A stretch of DNA of 64,000 bases from Nostoc sp. FACHB-280 (GTDB taxonomy: Bacteria; Cyanobacteriota; Cyanobacteriia; Cyanobacteriales; Nostocaceae), in assembly GCF_014697615.1 (NCBI RefSeq), contig NZ_JACJSD010000026.1:1-64000 (forward strand), given 5' to 3'. Under the pieces are notes generated by a model that made no database searches, was not told where the DNA came from, and was given only the letters and a program-made list of their open reading frames with translations. The position numbers were made by a program, and so were the translations under genes. Shown in pieces: positions 45,745 through 55,377 of the stretch. How positions within the stretch are numbered: position 1 is the first letter of the stretch; each line of letters starts with the position of its first letter.

Positions 45745-46629
45745 ATGGCAATACTTCAAATAATTGAACCAGAAGTGAAAGATTTGGGTGGGTTTATTGC
45801 CCGCCGTAGTTTGCCATATCCTCAACGTCAAATGGTCGGGCCGTTTATTTTTTTTGATCATCTTGGCCCCTCTGTTTTGCCTACTAACAAAGGTATTGAT
45901 GTCCGGCCACATCCTCATATTAATTTGGCAACGCTGACTTATTTATTTGATGGTGCAATTATGCACCGTGATAGTTTAGGTGTGGTACAAGAAATTCAAC
46001 CAGGTGCAGTTAACTGGATGACGGCGGGGAAGGGAATTGTGCATTCAGAGCGATCGCCTGACTTTGACCGCTTCAATGAAGTTACAATTCATGGTATTCA
46101 AACTTGGATTGCTTTACCTGTTGAGTACGAAGAAATTGACCCTTGGTTTGTTCACTATACTGCTGAAACTCTCCCCAGTTGGTCAGAAAATGGCGCTGTC
46201 ATCAAACTAATTGCGGGAGAAGCTTCTGGTTATACCTCACCTGTAAAGGTGTTTTCTCCTATCCTCTATTTAGATGTAGTACTTTCTGTTAATGCTAACT
46301 TTACTGTCCCGACTGGTTATTCTGAAAGAGCAGTATACAGCGTGACTGAAGGGCTGAGTATTAATGATGAACCACTAGAACCATATCGTCTTGCTATTCT
46401 AGAGCCTGATAGTAAAGTAAAAGTTTCTGCTAATACTGCGGCTCGATGTATTGTGATTGGTGGTGAGCCGTTGGGTAAACGTTACAAATGGTGGAATTTT
46501 GTTTCTAGCCGACCAGAACGCATAGAACAAGCAAAAGCAGATTGGCGTGATAAGCATTTTGCCAATGTGCCGAATGAAACAGAGTTTATTCCTCTACCAG
46601 AAGTTGTAACAGAGGCTAATCCTTTGTAG
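45745..46629 (+). CDS. Pirin family protein
   Basis: A 294-residue bicupin from the ATG at 45745; the open frame from 45619 is AT-rich and not family-like. The N-terminal cupin has RRSLPYPQRQMVGPFIFFDHLGP, RPHPHINLATLTYLFDG and HRDSLG, with His residues for a metal site, then GAVNWMTAGKGIVHSE. Pirins act as quercetinases or redox-sensing cofactors; the role is not known. It is convergent with a second, shorter pirin. Confidence 0.9.
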   Translation: MAILQIIEPEVKDLGGFIARRSLPYPQRQMVGPFIFFDHLGPSVLPTNKGIDVRPHPHINLATLTYLFDGAIMHRDSLGVVQEIQPGAVNWMTAGKGIVHSERSPDFDRFNEVTIHGIQTWIALPVEYEEIDPWFVHYTAETLPSWSENGAVIKLIAGEASGYTSPVKVFSPILYLDVVLSVNANFTVPTGYSERAVYSVTEGLSINDEPLEPYRLAILEPDSKVKVSANTAARCIVIGGEPLGKRYKWWNFVSSRPERIEQAKADWRDKHFANVPNETEFIPLPEVVTEANPL

Positions 46630-46686
46630 ATTCTCAAGAAAAATAGGGGTGTAAGGGACTTCCAAATAAAAAAACATACAATTTTT

Positions 46687-46748
46687 CTTGTGGGGTGGAC
46701 ATCTTGTCCGCCCCTAGCCAAGGGCGGGCTAGAAGCCCACCCCACAAG
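46687..46748. terminator. Large hairpin between the two pirin genes
   Basis: Arms CTTGTGGGGTGGAC and GCCCACCCCACAAG, with an internal GTCCGCCCC/GGGCGGGC pairing. It lies between the 3' ends of convergent genes and could terminate both. Same family as 22954-23014 and 51641-51659. Confidence 0.65.
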
Positions 46749-46967
46749 ATTGGATAATTTATTTCTTGGAAATCCCTAAGGGGTATTGGTGTGTACTTCG
46801 ACTTCGCTCAGTAACCAGGATGTAGGTGTTCAAAACCCTTACACCCCATACCTCTAAGGTGAATTCAAAATTCAAAAGTAAGGGGATGTTAATTTTGACT
46901 TTTAACTTTTAACTTTTGACTTGATTTCACCCTTACACCCATTTTTAACCTTGGTGCGTAAGTCCTA

Positions 46968-47684
46968 TCAACCTAAATCAAATAGGAGAATTTCTGCACT
47001 CAGGTTGGTGCTGATTTCAAGTTTTTCTTCGCCACTGATTTGTACACCATCGCCGGCTCTGAGTTCTTCGCCGTTCAGTGTGGCTATACCTTGAGCTATT
47101 TGCAACCAAGCATAGCGATCGCGTTTCAGATGATAATTCACCACATCACCACTTTCTAAAACAGAGGTGTATAAATCTACATCTTGATGAATTGTCACCG
47201 CGCCGTCACGTCCGTCTTTGGCGGCGATTAGGCGTAATTGACCGCGTTTTTCTTCTACAGGAAATGCTTTTTGTTCATATCTGGGAGCCAAGCCTTGCTC
47301 ATCTGGTAGAATCCAAATTTGCAGTAGGTGGAGTGGTTCTGTGGGTGAGGGGTTAAACTCGCTGTGCATAATTCCTGTACCCGCACTCATAATTTGAGCA
47401 TCACCAGGACGAATGACTGAGCCTGTACCTAAACTATCTTTATGCTCCACAGCGCCAGATAGAACATAAGTGAGGATTTCCATATCTCGATGTCCGTGGG
47501 TAGGAAAACCCGCACCAGGCGCAATGCGATCGTCGTTAATCACGCGCAGAGAACGGAATCCCATCCGATTGGGATCGTAAAAATGGCTGAAGGAAAATGT
47601 ATGGAAGCTATCTAGCCAGCCAATTTGGCTACGACCGCGATTATTTCGATCATGAATTAGATAGTTAATTGTATTTTGAGACAT
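46968..47684 (-). CDS. Pirin family protein (YhhW-like)
   Basis: A 238-residue pirin. The N-terminal cupin has [19 protein letters not shown], the metal ligands in [18 protein letters not shown], and EHKDSLG; then [12 protein letters not shown] and [20 protein letters not shown]. This is the shorter YhhW-type lineage with quercetinase activity in E. coli. The start ATG is clear. It is adjacent to dps on the same strand, suggesting an oxidative-stress context, but the 265-base gap makes co-transcription unsure. Confidence 0.92.
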   Translation of the reverse strand: MSQNTINYLIHDRNNRGRSQIGWLDSFHTFSFSHFYDPNRMGFRSLRVINDDRIAPGAGFPTHGHRDMEILTYVLSGAVEHKDSLGTGSVIRPGDAQIMSAGTGIMHSEFNPSPTEPLHLLQIWILPDEQGLAPRYEQKAFPVEEKRGQLRLIAAKDGRDGAVTIHQDVDLYTSVLESGDVVNYHLKRDRYAWLQIAQGIATLNGEELRAGDGVQISGEEKLEISTNLSAEILLFDLG

Positions 47685-47890
47685 AAATCCACCTCAGTTG
47701 ATTTAGTTTTGGGAATCTAAATAATTAATATTCTTGTGTGCAGAAATATGCAAATTAATGCAGTTAAGCAATTACCAAATTGACGCGTTAGATTTTAACT
47801 GCTAATTAATCATTAATCTCAGAGAGAATTTTGATTTATCTAGCTGCCTTTCGACTTATTTAAATATTAGAATATCTACCTATAAAATGA

Positions 47891-47917
47891 AAAGTACGCA
47901 CTAAAAAGTGGCGTACT
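47891..47917 (-). terminator. Terminator after dps
   Basis: Stem AAGTACGC(C)AC / GTGCGTACTT with an AAAAA-type loop and a T-rich tract on the minus strand, 33 bases after the dps stop. Confidence 0.8.
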
Positions 47918-47949
47918 TACCAAAAGGATACTATGAAATTTGCCAGGAT

Positions 47950-48513
47950 TTATCTGACTGTCGCTGGTGTTTTAACAGCAGCAGCAGAACCATTCTCTGC
48001 TTTGATTGCTGCTACTTGTAGATGAGCTTCTAAGAACCACAGTCGTTTGTCAATGGTGCGAGAAATTTCGGTGTAAAGGTCGGCGGTATCTGCATCACCT
48101 AAGTCGTCGGTTTTAGCGATCGCTTCTCGGATATGTTTAGCGTAAGATGCAAAACGGTCGGCTAATGCTGTTACATGGTCTTTACCATCCAAAATATCTA
48201 GGGGATATTCTGGCAGGATGGAGTTACTAGCCGCTAGTCTCGCTGTTCCGAAAGCGTAGCCACCTAAAGCGGTGACACGTTCAGCCACCATATCAACGTA
48301 TTCTTCTAATTCGCCAGCAATCTCATCAAACAATTCATGCAACTGATAAAAGTCTGTACCTTTGACGTTCCAGTGTGCTTGCTTTGTCTGGGTTTTCAAA
48401 TCTAAGGTAGCTGCCAATGTTTGATTAAGAATGGCTACGATTTGAGAACGTGCTTCGGCAGGAATATCAATACGAGAGGGATAAAGTCGGGATGTCTGCT
48501 TATTGTCGCTCAT
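47950..48513 (-). CDS. dps: Dps family DNA-protection/ferritin-like protein
   Basis: A 187-residue protein from the ATG at 48513; the upstream frame to 48600 has no family character. The Dps ferroxidase region is intact: KQAHWNVKG and FYQLHELFDEIAGELEEYVDMVAERVTALGG. It forms dodecamers that oxidise iron with peroxide and store it. The N-terminal SRLYPSRIDI and the Ala/Thr-rich C-terminus are variable. A terminator follows. Confidence 0.93.
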   Translation of the reverse strand: MSDNKQTSRLYPSRIDIPAEARSQIVAILNQTLAATLDLKTQTKQAHWNVKGTDFYQLHELFDEIAGELEEYVDMVAERVTALGGYAFGTARLAASNSILPEYPLDILDGKDHVTALADRFASYAKHIREAIAKTDDLGDADTADLYTEISRTIDKRLWFLEAHLQVAAIKAENGSAAAVKTPATVR

Positions 48514-48691
48514 GGTTCCACGTTTTTTGATCGACACATTGAGTCTACAAATAGTGATGGAGTTTGGGGAACTTCCGAAAGACAGATGGTTTTTCCGCAC
48601 GAATGATTTATTATCTTGATTATTCTTGGGAATACTCAGTTATTAGTGCTGAGTCAGCGTATTTATTCCTAACTCAGCACTCAGTACTTTT

Positions 48692-49738
48692 TTATAGGCG
48701 GTGCTTGTCGATCGCATTGAATGTACCACCAAACAAGCGATCGCGGATAATCTGCAAGAAGTCATGGGGAAAACCAAGTTCAATTTGACTCACTTCGTTG
48801 AGGCGTTGCAGATGTTCCGGCGATAAGGTGATATCTAAACAAGCCAAGTTATCTTGAAATTGGCTGAGTTTGCGTGCGCCAACAATGGGAATAATTACAC
48901 CACTTTGGGCGCGTAACCAAGCTAATGCAACTTGCGAAGGTGAAGCGCCAATTTCCGCAGCAACTTGACTCACTACTTGGGCGATCGCTATACTGCGTTC
49001 TGATACAGTACCCATTGCTGGGTTTGACAATCTACCTTGTTCTTCTCCTGGTTGCAGAGGCTTATTATACTTACCTGTCAGCACACCACCAGCTAAGGGC
49101 GACCAAGGTGTAACGGCTAAATCAAAGGCTTTAGCCATTGGTAGCAAATCTCGCTCTGGTGTTCGTTGAATTAAATTATACTCAATCTGTAAAGCGACAA
49201 ACTGTGTCCAGCCTTGATATTGAGCGATAGTATTAGCTTGAGCCACAATCCAAGCTGGTGCATCGGAAATACCAATGTAAAGAACTTTACCTTGCCTAAC
49301 CACATCATCAAGCGATCGCATCACCTCCTCAATCGGAGTGGTAAAATCCCAAGCATGTAACCAAAATAAATCAATATAGTCTGTATTCAGTCTTTTGAGG
49401 CTACCTTCTAAAGATTGCACCAAATTCTTGCGATGGTTGCCACTACCATTGGGATTACCTGTATTTTCTCCTATCCGCGTCGGAAAAGAATATTTAGTTG
49501 CAACTACAAAACGTTCTCTGTCTTGAGCAATTAATTCACCAACGATTTTTTCACTACTACCATTGGTGTAACCATTAGCAGTATCAATAAAATTCCCACC
49601 TGCTGCTGTAAAAGTCTCAAAAATTCTCCGACTTTCATCAACAGAAGCACCCCAACCCCAGTCTTCACCAAAAGTCATCGTTCCCAAGCAGAGTTCCGAA
49701 ACTCTCAACCCACTTTTGCCTAAGAGTTTGTATCTCAT
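48692..49738 (-). CDS. Aldo/keto reductase
   Basis: A 348-residue (alpha/beta)8 barrel oxidoreductase. MRYKLLGKSGLRVSELCLGTMTFG at the N-terminus, NFIDTANGYTNGSSE (catalytic Asp and Tyr region), the Lys in VVATKYSF, and the His in DLFWLHAWD form the AKR tetrad. The NADPH site is PWSPLAGGVLTGKY and IPIVGARKLSQF. It reduces aldehydes or ketones of unknown identity. The neighbouring dps and pirin genes suggest a stress context, which is only inferred. Confidence 0.9.
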   Translation of the reverse strand: MRYKLLGKSGLRVSELCLGTMTFGEDWGWGASVDESRRIFETFTAAGGNFIDTANGYTNGSSEKIVGELIAQDRERFVVATKYSFPTRIGENTGNPNGSGNHRKNLVQSLEGSLKRLNTDYIDLFWLHAWDFTTPIEEVMRSLDDVVRQGKVLYIGISDAPAWIVAQANTIAQYQGWTQFVALQIEYNLIQRTPERDLLPMAKAFDLAVTPWSPLAGGVLTGKYNKPLQPGEEQGRLSNPAMGTVSERSIAIAQVVSQVAAEIGASPSQVALAWLRAQSGVIIPIVGARKLSQFQDNLACLDITLSPEHLQRLNEVSQIELGFPHDFLQIIRDRLFGGTFNAIDKHRL

Positions 49739-49820
49739 ATCACTCGCAATTGGTAGTTTTTAATTACCTTAGCAGTGAAAAATTACCAGTAACAATTGAC
49801 CAATGGTAGATGACGCTGAC

Positions 49821-51569
49821 TTAGAAAGGTGTTGTTGCTTGAAAATGAAGAGTTTTGGCTAATGGGGGATGATAAAAGCTGATTTCCCTGGCGTGGAGAT
49901 GTAAACGATTTGCACCAGCAGTACATCCATAAAAGCGATCGCCCAATATTACCACGCCTAATCCTACGGCTGCATGAACCCGTAACTGATGAGTGCGTCC
50001 CGTGAGGGGGATAAATTCTACACGGGTGTATTCGCCTTCTTTGGCAATTACCTGAAACTGAGTGACACTAGGTTTACCATATTGCCAATCAACTTGTTGA
50101 TAAGGACGATTTTGCGGATTTCCCCAAAGTGGTAATTCAATCACACCTTGATTTTGAGTCACCGCACCTGCCAGAATTGCTTCATAGACTTTCTGCACCT
50201 GTCGCTGTTGGAATTGTTGACTGAGGTAAGAGTGTGTATTGCGATCGCGTGCTATCAACAAAATACCAGAAGTCTCCTGATCCAAGCGATGCACAGGTAC
50301 AAGATTCATCCCATCAGCTAACAAATTCCGCAAACGACTCAGCACACTATCTTGGGTGTCACGATAACGCCCAGGAACAGATAACAGTCCCGCAGGTTTA
50401 TTCACAGCAATTAGCCATTCGTCTTGATAAATAATTTTTTCTCCCTTGTCTCCCTTGTCTCCCCTGTCTCCCCTGTCTCCCCTGTCTCCCTTGTCTCCCT
50501 TGTCTCCCCTGTCTCCCTCCTCCCATTTCCTAAAAGATTGTAAAAAACCTACATTCGTCAGTGGGGGGTTAGGTTTCATACCCGACAGCAAAAACCCCAT
50601 TAACGGCTGACAGCGTTCTGCACAAGCTTCATAAAATTCCCCCTGAACTTTGTCGCCTGAAGATTTCCCCCACCAAAATTCCGCCATTGCTAAAGGTTTA
50701 AGATGATTGCTGGCGGCGTAATGCAATAACTTTGGGGCGCAACAGTCGCCCGTACCCGTGGGTAAACCATCCGGCATTAATTGTTGTAAGGTGAGAGACT
50801 GACCGAAAAAATTCATCAGCGAGTAAGCGGCGTGCATTTCGGCTTGGAGTTGACGAGATAAGGTTTTACGCTGTTGTTTTAATTCCCTGATTTTGGTATC
50901 TGCGGCGGTAATTAATTGTTGAAGTGGCTGTAAAACTGTATCTTGCTGACGTTTGAGTTGTCGCCGTTCAATCCCATCTTTGCGACTGGCTTCGTCAAGT
51001 TCTGTAAGTGCAGTGGTGAGAACTTCGCCTGTGAGTATTTCACCCAGTATTTGACGTTGGGCTTGGCGTTGATATCTGCATTCACGATGGCGATCGCTCA
51101 TGACTTGCAATTGCTGTACAAATTCAGCAGATAATATTTCATACTGCCGTCGTTCTGGTAATTGTTGTAAAGCAATAATTTCTTGTTTAATTGCCTCTAA
51201 TTTTGCTAAAGTCTCAGTCTCTGATAAAGCAACTGCTTCTCTTCCGGGAATTGGCGGAACCCAGCCTTCAACAACACTTTGACCGTTTAATAATCCTGAA
51301 AAAGCTTGAATAACTTTTTGTTCGCCACTGGGCAATTCAACTAATAAAACACCATACATTTTACCTTCGCTGGCATAACGCTCATCCCTAGCGAGATAGT
51401 TCATTAAGCCACGGGCAATTGCTTCTATTAAAGCAGTACGGGGTAATCTCAGCAGTTCGCCTGTTTGGGGACAATGCCCTTCATAGTAATAGTTAGGAGT
51501 AAGTTTATTGACTGCAAAATTACAGTCAATAAAATCTGAAATTGGCGAAAGCAGCGAACAGTCAAGCAT
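49821..51569 (-). CDS. RluA-family pseudouridine synthase with long N-terminal domain and Gly-X-Y insert
   Basis: A 582-residue protein. The C-terminal pseudouridine synthase domain (about 375-570) has the catalytic Asp430 in HRLDQETSG, and YQDEWLIAVNKPAGLLSVPG. The N-terminal 350 residues are unusual: a Cys-containing head (1-110), then a long coiled coil (about 120-250). Residues 352-378 form nine Gly-Asp-Lys/Arg (one Gly-Glu-Lys) triplets, collagen-like in pattern. No S4 domain is seen. It probably modifies rRNA or tRNA; the target is unknown. The insert is coded by a 9-base tandem repeat and may vary in length between strains. Confidence 0.85.
   Translation of the reverse strand: MLDCSLLSPISDFIDCNFAVNKLTPNYYYEGHCPQTGELLRLPRTALIEAIARGLMNYLARDERYASEGKMYGVLLVELPSGEQKVIQAFSGLLNGQSVVEGWVPPIPGREAVALSETETLAKLEAIKQEIIALQQLPERRQYEILSAEFVQQLQVMSDRHRECRYQRQAQRQILGEILTGEVLTTALTELDEASRKDGIERRQLKRQQDTVLQPLQQLITAADTKIRELKQQRKTLSRQLQAEMHAAYSLMNFFGQSLTLQQLMPDGLPTGTGDCCAPKLLHYAASNHLKPLAMAEFWWGKSSGDKVQGEFYEACAERCQPLMGFLLSGMKPNPPLTNVGFLQSFRKWEEGDRGDKGDKGDRGDRGDRGDKGDKGEKIIYQDEWLIAVNKPAGLLSVPGRYRDTQDSVLSRLRNLLADGMNLVPVHRLDQETSGILLIARDRNTHSYLSQQFQQRQVQKVYEAILAGAVTQNQGVIELPLWGNPQNRPYQQVDWQYGKPSVTQFQVIAKEGEYTRVEFIPLTGRTHQLRVHAAVGLGVVILGDRFYGCTAGANRLHLHAREISFYHPPLAKTLHFQATTPF
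50436..50516. repeat. 9-base tandem repeat inside the RluA-family gene
   Basis: Nine in-frame units of GGAGACAAG-type sequence (as read on the coding strand) encoding GDK/GDR triplets, residues 352-378. It is the same 9-base family found between genes at 26796, 43889 and 44561. Confidence 0.9.
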
Positions 51570-51640
51570 TTAAGAGACAATTTATAAAGTAAATCTTCAG
51601 TAGTGGACTGACACCGCTAATTTATAAAAATCTCTTGTGG

Positions 51641-51659
51641 GATGGGCTTCTAGCCCATC
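51641..51659. repeat. Hairpin GATGGGC TTCTA GCCCATC
   Basis: A perfect 7-bp stem with a 5-base loop within TTGTGGGATGGGCTTCTAGC, 27 bases after the multi-GAF kinase stop. It may act as a terminator for that gene; same family as 22954 and 46687. Confidence 0.65.
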
Positions 51660-51685
51660 TGGTGCGGTTAGGAGTACCAACATAC

Positions 51686-54600
51686 TTACAAAGGAATTTC
51701 AATTAACATTTCACAACCCTTTCCTGCTGGAGAAACACACTTAATGTTGCCACCATGTTTATCTACAACAATTTGGTAGCTGATGGATAAACCTAACCCT
51801 GTACCTTGTCCTGGTTGTTTGGTGGTAAAGAATGGTTCAAAAATGCGCGATCGCAGATGATGAGGAATACCACAACCATTGTCGGCAATTTTTATTTGAA
51901 TAGTATTCTCTTCTGTAACTTTTGTTTGAATCCAAATTGTTGGATTATCTATAATTTTGCCATTGGTCACAGCCTCTTCTAGCGCATCAATAGCATTATT
52001 GAGAATATTCATAAACACCTGATTCATCTGCGCCGCATAGCAAACCACACGGGGTAATTCACTATATTCCTTCATAACTTCAATTCCTGAAGAATTATCA
52101 TTTGCTTGCAGTCGATGTTGCAGAATCAACAAAGTACTTTCAATTCCTTCATGCAAATCAACAGGTTTTTTTTCTGCTTCATCCAATCTAGCAAAGGTGC
52201 GTAAAGATAAAACTAACTGCGAAATTCTATCCGCTCCCATTGTCATGGAATTGAGCATCTTAGGCAAATCATTAGTAATAAAATCTACATCTATTTTTTC
52301 GCCAAATTCTCTAATTTCGGCTTTGGCTTTGGGATAATGTTTCTGATACATACTCAGCAATGTGAGTAAGTCTTCAGTATAGTCGTGTAAATAAGAAATA
52401 TTGCCAAAAATAAAACTGATGGGGTTATTAATTTCGTGGGCTATGCCTGCAACTAATTGACCTAAACCAGCCATTTTTTCACTTTGAATTAATTGGCTTT
52501 GAGTTTGCTGTAACTCTTGGAGAGTTTGCCTGAGTTCTTCTTTTTGCCTTTGAGTTTGTTCTAATAATTCTGCTTGCTGGAGTCCGACACCTAATTGATT
52601 ACCAATTTGTACTAATAAATCGATTTCATCTTCTTTCCAATTGCGAGCGGCGGTGTTGTGATAAGCCGCTAGTAATCCCCAAAGTTTATCACCTTGGAAA
52701 ATCGGCACAATCATATAAGAACGTGCTTCCATCAATTGACTCAAAGATATATATTTATGAGCCTCTTGATTGTTATAAATATCTCTGACTACTAAAGTGT
52801 GTCCTTTTGCAAAATCTCCGCCTTGGGTTGTTTGTAAGTAGTCATTGGCAATCACACTTAAAAGTTTGCGGACTGAAGCCCAACCTGGGGCTGCTGACTC
52901 AGCCACAAATTCGCCACTCCAATCAGGACGAAAACGATAAATTGTCACCTGATCTACTTCTAACAACCTCTGCACTTCTTTGGTACTGGTGACAAAAATA
53001 GTGTTCAAGTCCAGAGATTGCCGAATTTTTTCGACTGTAGTGGCCAAGGCTTTTTCTCTTTGGGCGGCTTTGCGTTCGCGTTCAGCTGCTTTTGCTAGTT
53101 GTTCAGCTTGCAACTGTACTTGTTTTAAAGCTTCTGCTTGCTGTAAAGCGACTCCTAACTGTATGCCAACCTGGGCGAGTAAGTTGATTTCTTCATCTTG
53201 CCAATAACGAGGCTGGGAGTTTTGATAAGCTACTAACAATCCCCATAACTTTTCACCTTGGGATATTGGCACAAATACTTCATGACGAGGATATTTGCCT
53301 GCTTGGGTTTCTTTTAATAAGACACGTTCTGTAACTGGCTGGGGTTTAACAACTGGTGTCCAACCATCCACAATCGAATCAGCGACAAATTCACCACTCC
53401 AGTCAGGGTAAAAGCGATAAATTGCGACTCTTTCCACATCCAACAGTCTTCTTACTTCTTGGGTAGTGGTTTTAAAAATTGCGTCAATATCTAGAGATTG
53501 GCGAATTTTTTCAACTGTATTTGCCAGCGCCCTTTGACGTTCAGCAGCTTTACTCAGTTCTGCTGCTTGCAGCTGCATTTGTTGTAAAAATTCTGCTTGT
53601 TGTAAAGCGACACCTAGTTGAGTACTAACTTGGGTGAGTAAGTAGACTTCATCTTCTTGCCAATCACGGCGACCTGAGTTTTGATACACTGCCAATAAAC
53701 CCCACAGCTTTTGACCGTGGTAAATGGCAATAATCACATAAGCTCTGGCTTGATAGCTTTCTAAGAGTTTGATGTAACAGTCGGTGAAACCATAATCATA
53801 AATATCACAACAAATACGATATACTTCACTTCTGGCAAACATCCCCCCTTCCGTATCTTGTAAATACGTATCCATGATGGGGGTTTCGGCTAAATCTTTA
53901 ACGCTACACTCGCTGACATTTTCTTTTAATTGTGGTTGATTTGACTGTTCATCAATCAGCGAAATCCAACCTTCTGCTACTGATTCAAAGATAAATTCAC
54001 CACTCCAATCAGGATTAAAGCGATAAATAGCGACGCGATCCGCATTTAGCAGTTGTCTGATTTCTACTGTACTGGTGCGGAAAATGCTGTCTAAATCTAA
54101 AGACTGACGAATTTTTTCAACGGTGATAGCAATGGTTCTTTGCCATTCGGCTGCTTTTGCCCTGGCTTGTGCTTGTGCTAGTTGTGTTGATTGTATTTTT
54201 ACTTGTTCGAGATAATCGGCTTGCTGTAAGGCAACTCCTAAATGTGCGGCGATAAGTTGCACAAACTCAATTTCTGATTCTTCCCATTGGCGAGGGTTAC
54301 TACATTGATGAATACATAATAATCCCCATAAATCTTTGCCTTTCATTAAGGCGGCTGCAATGTTAGCCCGGACTTGAAATCGCTCTAAAATCTCGACATG
54401 GCAATCGCTCACACTAGCTTGATATATATCTGCTATTGCATGAATTCGCCCTTCCTGATACAGTCCGGCAAATTCCGCAGCAAAGCAGTGATCACGTAGT
54501 TTAGCTGATAGTGCTGAAACCCATTCGGAACCGACATCTTCATAGATGAATTCTCCTTCCCATCCCAACTCAGGATAAAAACGAAACACACCCACACGAT

Positions 54601-54790
54601 CAGTTTTGAGTAATTGTCGAACTTCCGTAACTGTAATTTTAAATATGGTATCTATATCTAAAGTTTCTCGAATCCGAGCAATAACTCCAGATAAGGCCTT
54701 TTGCTTCTCACTCTGAACTAGGGAGAAAGGATTTTCTGATTGATATTCTGTTTGTTGTGAATTTGATTTTATGATGTAAGAGTTTTCCAT
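51686..54790 (-). CDS. Four-GAF histidine kinase with cyanobacteriochrome-like GAF1
   Basis: A 1034-residue soluble kinase. GAF1 (about 35-195) has both cysteines of DXCF-type cyanobacteriochromes: Cys102 in DHCF (100-103) and Cys130 in SDCHVEILERFQVRANI (Cys-His). GAF2 (about 225-405) has Cys338-Tyr339 in FTDCYIKLLESYQARAY. GAF3 (about 425-555) lacks the chromophore loop, and GAF4 (about 585-745) has AHKY with no Cys. A coiled coil leads to HisKA with His785 in GIAHEINNP, then HATPase with DNGCGIP and GTGLGLSISYQIV. GAF1 and possibly GAF2 may bind a bilin and make this a light sensor; this is inferred from motifs. No output receiver is attached, so a response regulator must lie elsewhere. 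Confidence 0.9.
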   Translation of the reverse strand: MENSYIIKSNSQQTEYQSENPFSLVQSEKQKALSGVIARIRETLDIDTIFKITVTEVRQLLKTDRVGVFRFYPELGWEGEFIYEDVGSEWVSALSAKLRDHCFAAEFAGLYQEGRIHAIADIYQASVSDCHVEILERFQVRANIAAALMKGKDLWGLLCIHQCSNPRQWEESEIEFVQLIAAHLGVALQQADYLEQVKIQSTQLAQAQARAKAAEWQRTIAITVEKIRQSLDLDSIFRTSTVEIRQLLNADRVAIYRFNPDWSGEFIFESVAEGWISLIDEQSNQPQLKENVSECSVKDLAETPIMDTYLQDTEGGMFARSEVYRICCDIYDYGFTDCYIKLLESYQARAYVIIAIYHGQKLWGLLAVYQNSGRRDWQEDEVYLLTQVSTQLGVALQQAEFLQQMQLQAAELSKAAERQRALANTVEKIRQSLDIDAIFKTTTQEVRRLLDVERVAIYRFYPDWSGEFVADSIVDGWTPVVKPQPVTERVLLKETQAGKYPRHEVFVPISQGEKLWGLLVAYQNSQPRYWQDEEINLLAQVGIQLGVALQQAEALKQVQLQAEQLAKAAERERKAAQREKALATTVEKIRQSLDLNTIFVTSTKEVQRLLEVDQVTIYRFRPDWSGEFVAESAAPGWASVRKLLSVIANDYLQTTQGGDFAKGHTLVVRDIYNNQEAHKYISLSQLMEARSYMIVPIFQGDKLWGLLAAYHNTAARNWKEDEIDLLVQIGNQLGVGLQQAELLEQTQRQKEELRQTLQELQQTQSQLIQSEKMAGLGQLVAGIAHEINNPISFIFGNISYLHDYTEDLLTLLSMYQKHYPKAKAEIREFGEKIDVDFITNDLPKMLNSMTMGADRISQLVLSLRTFARLDEAEKKPVDLHEGIESTLLILQHRLQANDNSSGIEVMKEYSELPRVVCYAAQMNQVFMNILNNAIDALEEAVTNGKIIDNPTIWIQTKVTEENTIQIKIADNGCGIPHHLRSRIFEPFFTTKQPGQGTGLGLSISYQIVVDKHGGNIKCVSPAGKGCEMLIEIPL

Positions 54791-55318
54791 TCCTGCTAGG
54801 ACTTTAAAATATTGAAAGTCTTCTATTGTAGAATTCCCTAATTTCTAAGAAAGATAACAGTCAAAAATTTGATTTATAGCTAAATTCATTTATGATAATT
54901 TACGTAAATTAAAAGTTACTCAGTAAGAGATAAGTTGATTAACTCTGGATTGATGAAGGAAATTATACTTTTTGGATTCTAACTAATAGACAGTTTAATT
55001 TATGCTTTGGTTTCATTACCTAATATGACTTATTATAAGACTCTTATTTCATTTATAAAAGAATTTTTATCTCTAAAAAGTAATCTTTACAGATTCCTCA
55101 TCTTAAAATACACAGATAACTTAAAAATCAAAATAGATGCTTCTAGATTTTATGTTAATTTAACCAATTAATTGATAAATAATGATAGTAAGTACAGCAT
55201 AAAAATTAAAACGTATATTAGTTGATGTTGAGGCTAGTAAAGAAGTTTTGATTGATATCAAATCAAATAGTTAAAATTTTTTATAATTGCTGTTTGCTTT
55301 AAAATATCTACAAACAAG
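54791..55318. other. AT-rich intergenic region
   Basis: 528 bases with nothing recognised apart from AT-rich sequence. It should hold the promoter of the multi-GAF kinase. Confidence 0.5.
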
Positions 55319-55351
55319 ACAGGAATGCGATCGCTAATATCGCATTCCTGT
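55319..55351 (-). terminator. Terminator-like hairpin after the petN unit
   Basis: A perfect 13-bp stem ACAGGAATGCGAT / ATCGCATTCCTGT with a 7-base loop; the stem contains most of a HIP1 octamer. It lies 26 bases after the stop of the small gene downstream of petN. The T-tract is poor. Confidence 0.7.
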
Positions 55352-55377
55352 AAGAAAATAATTCAACTGCGATCGCA

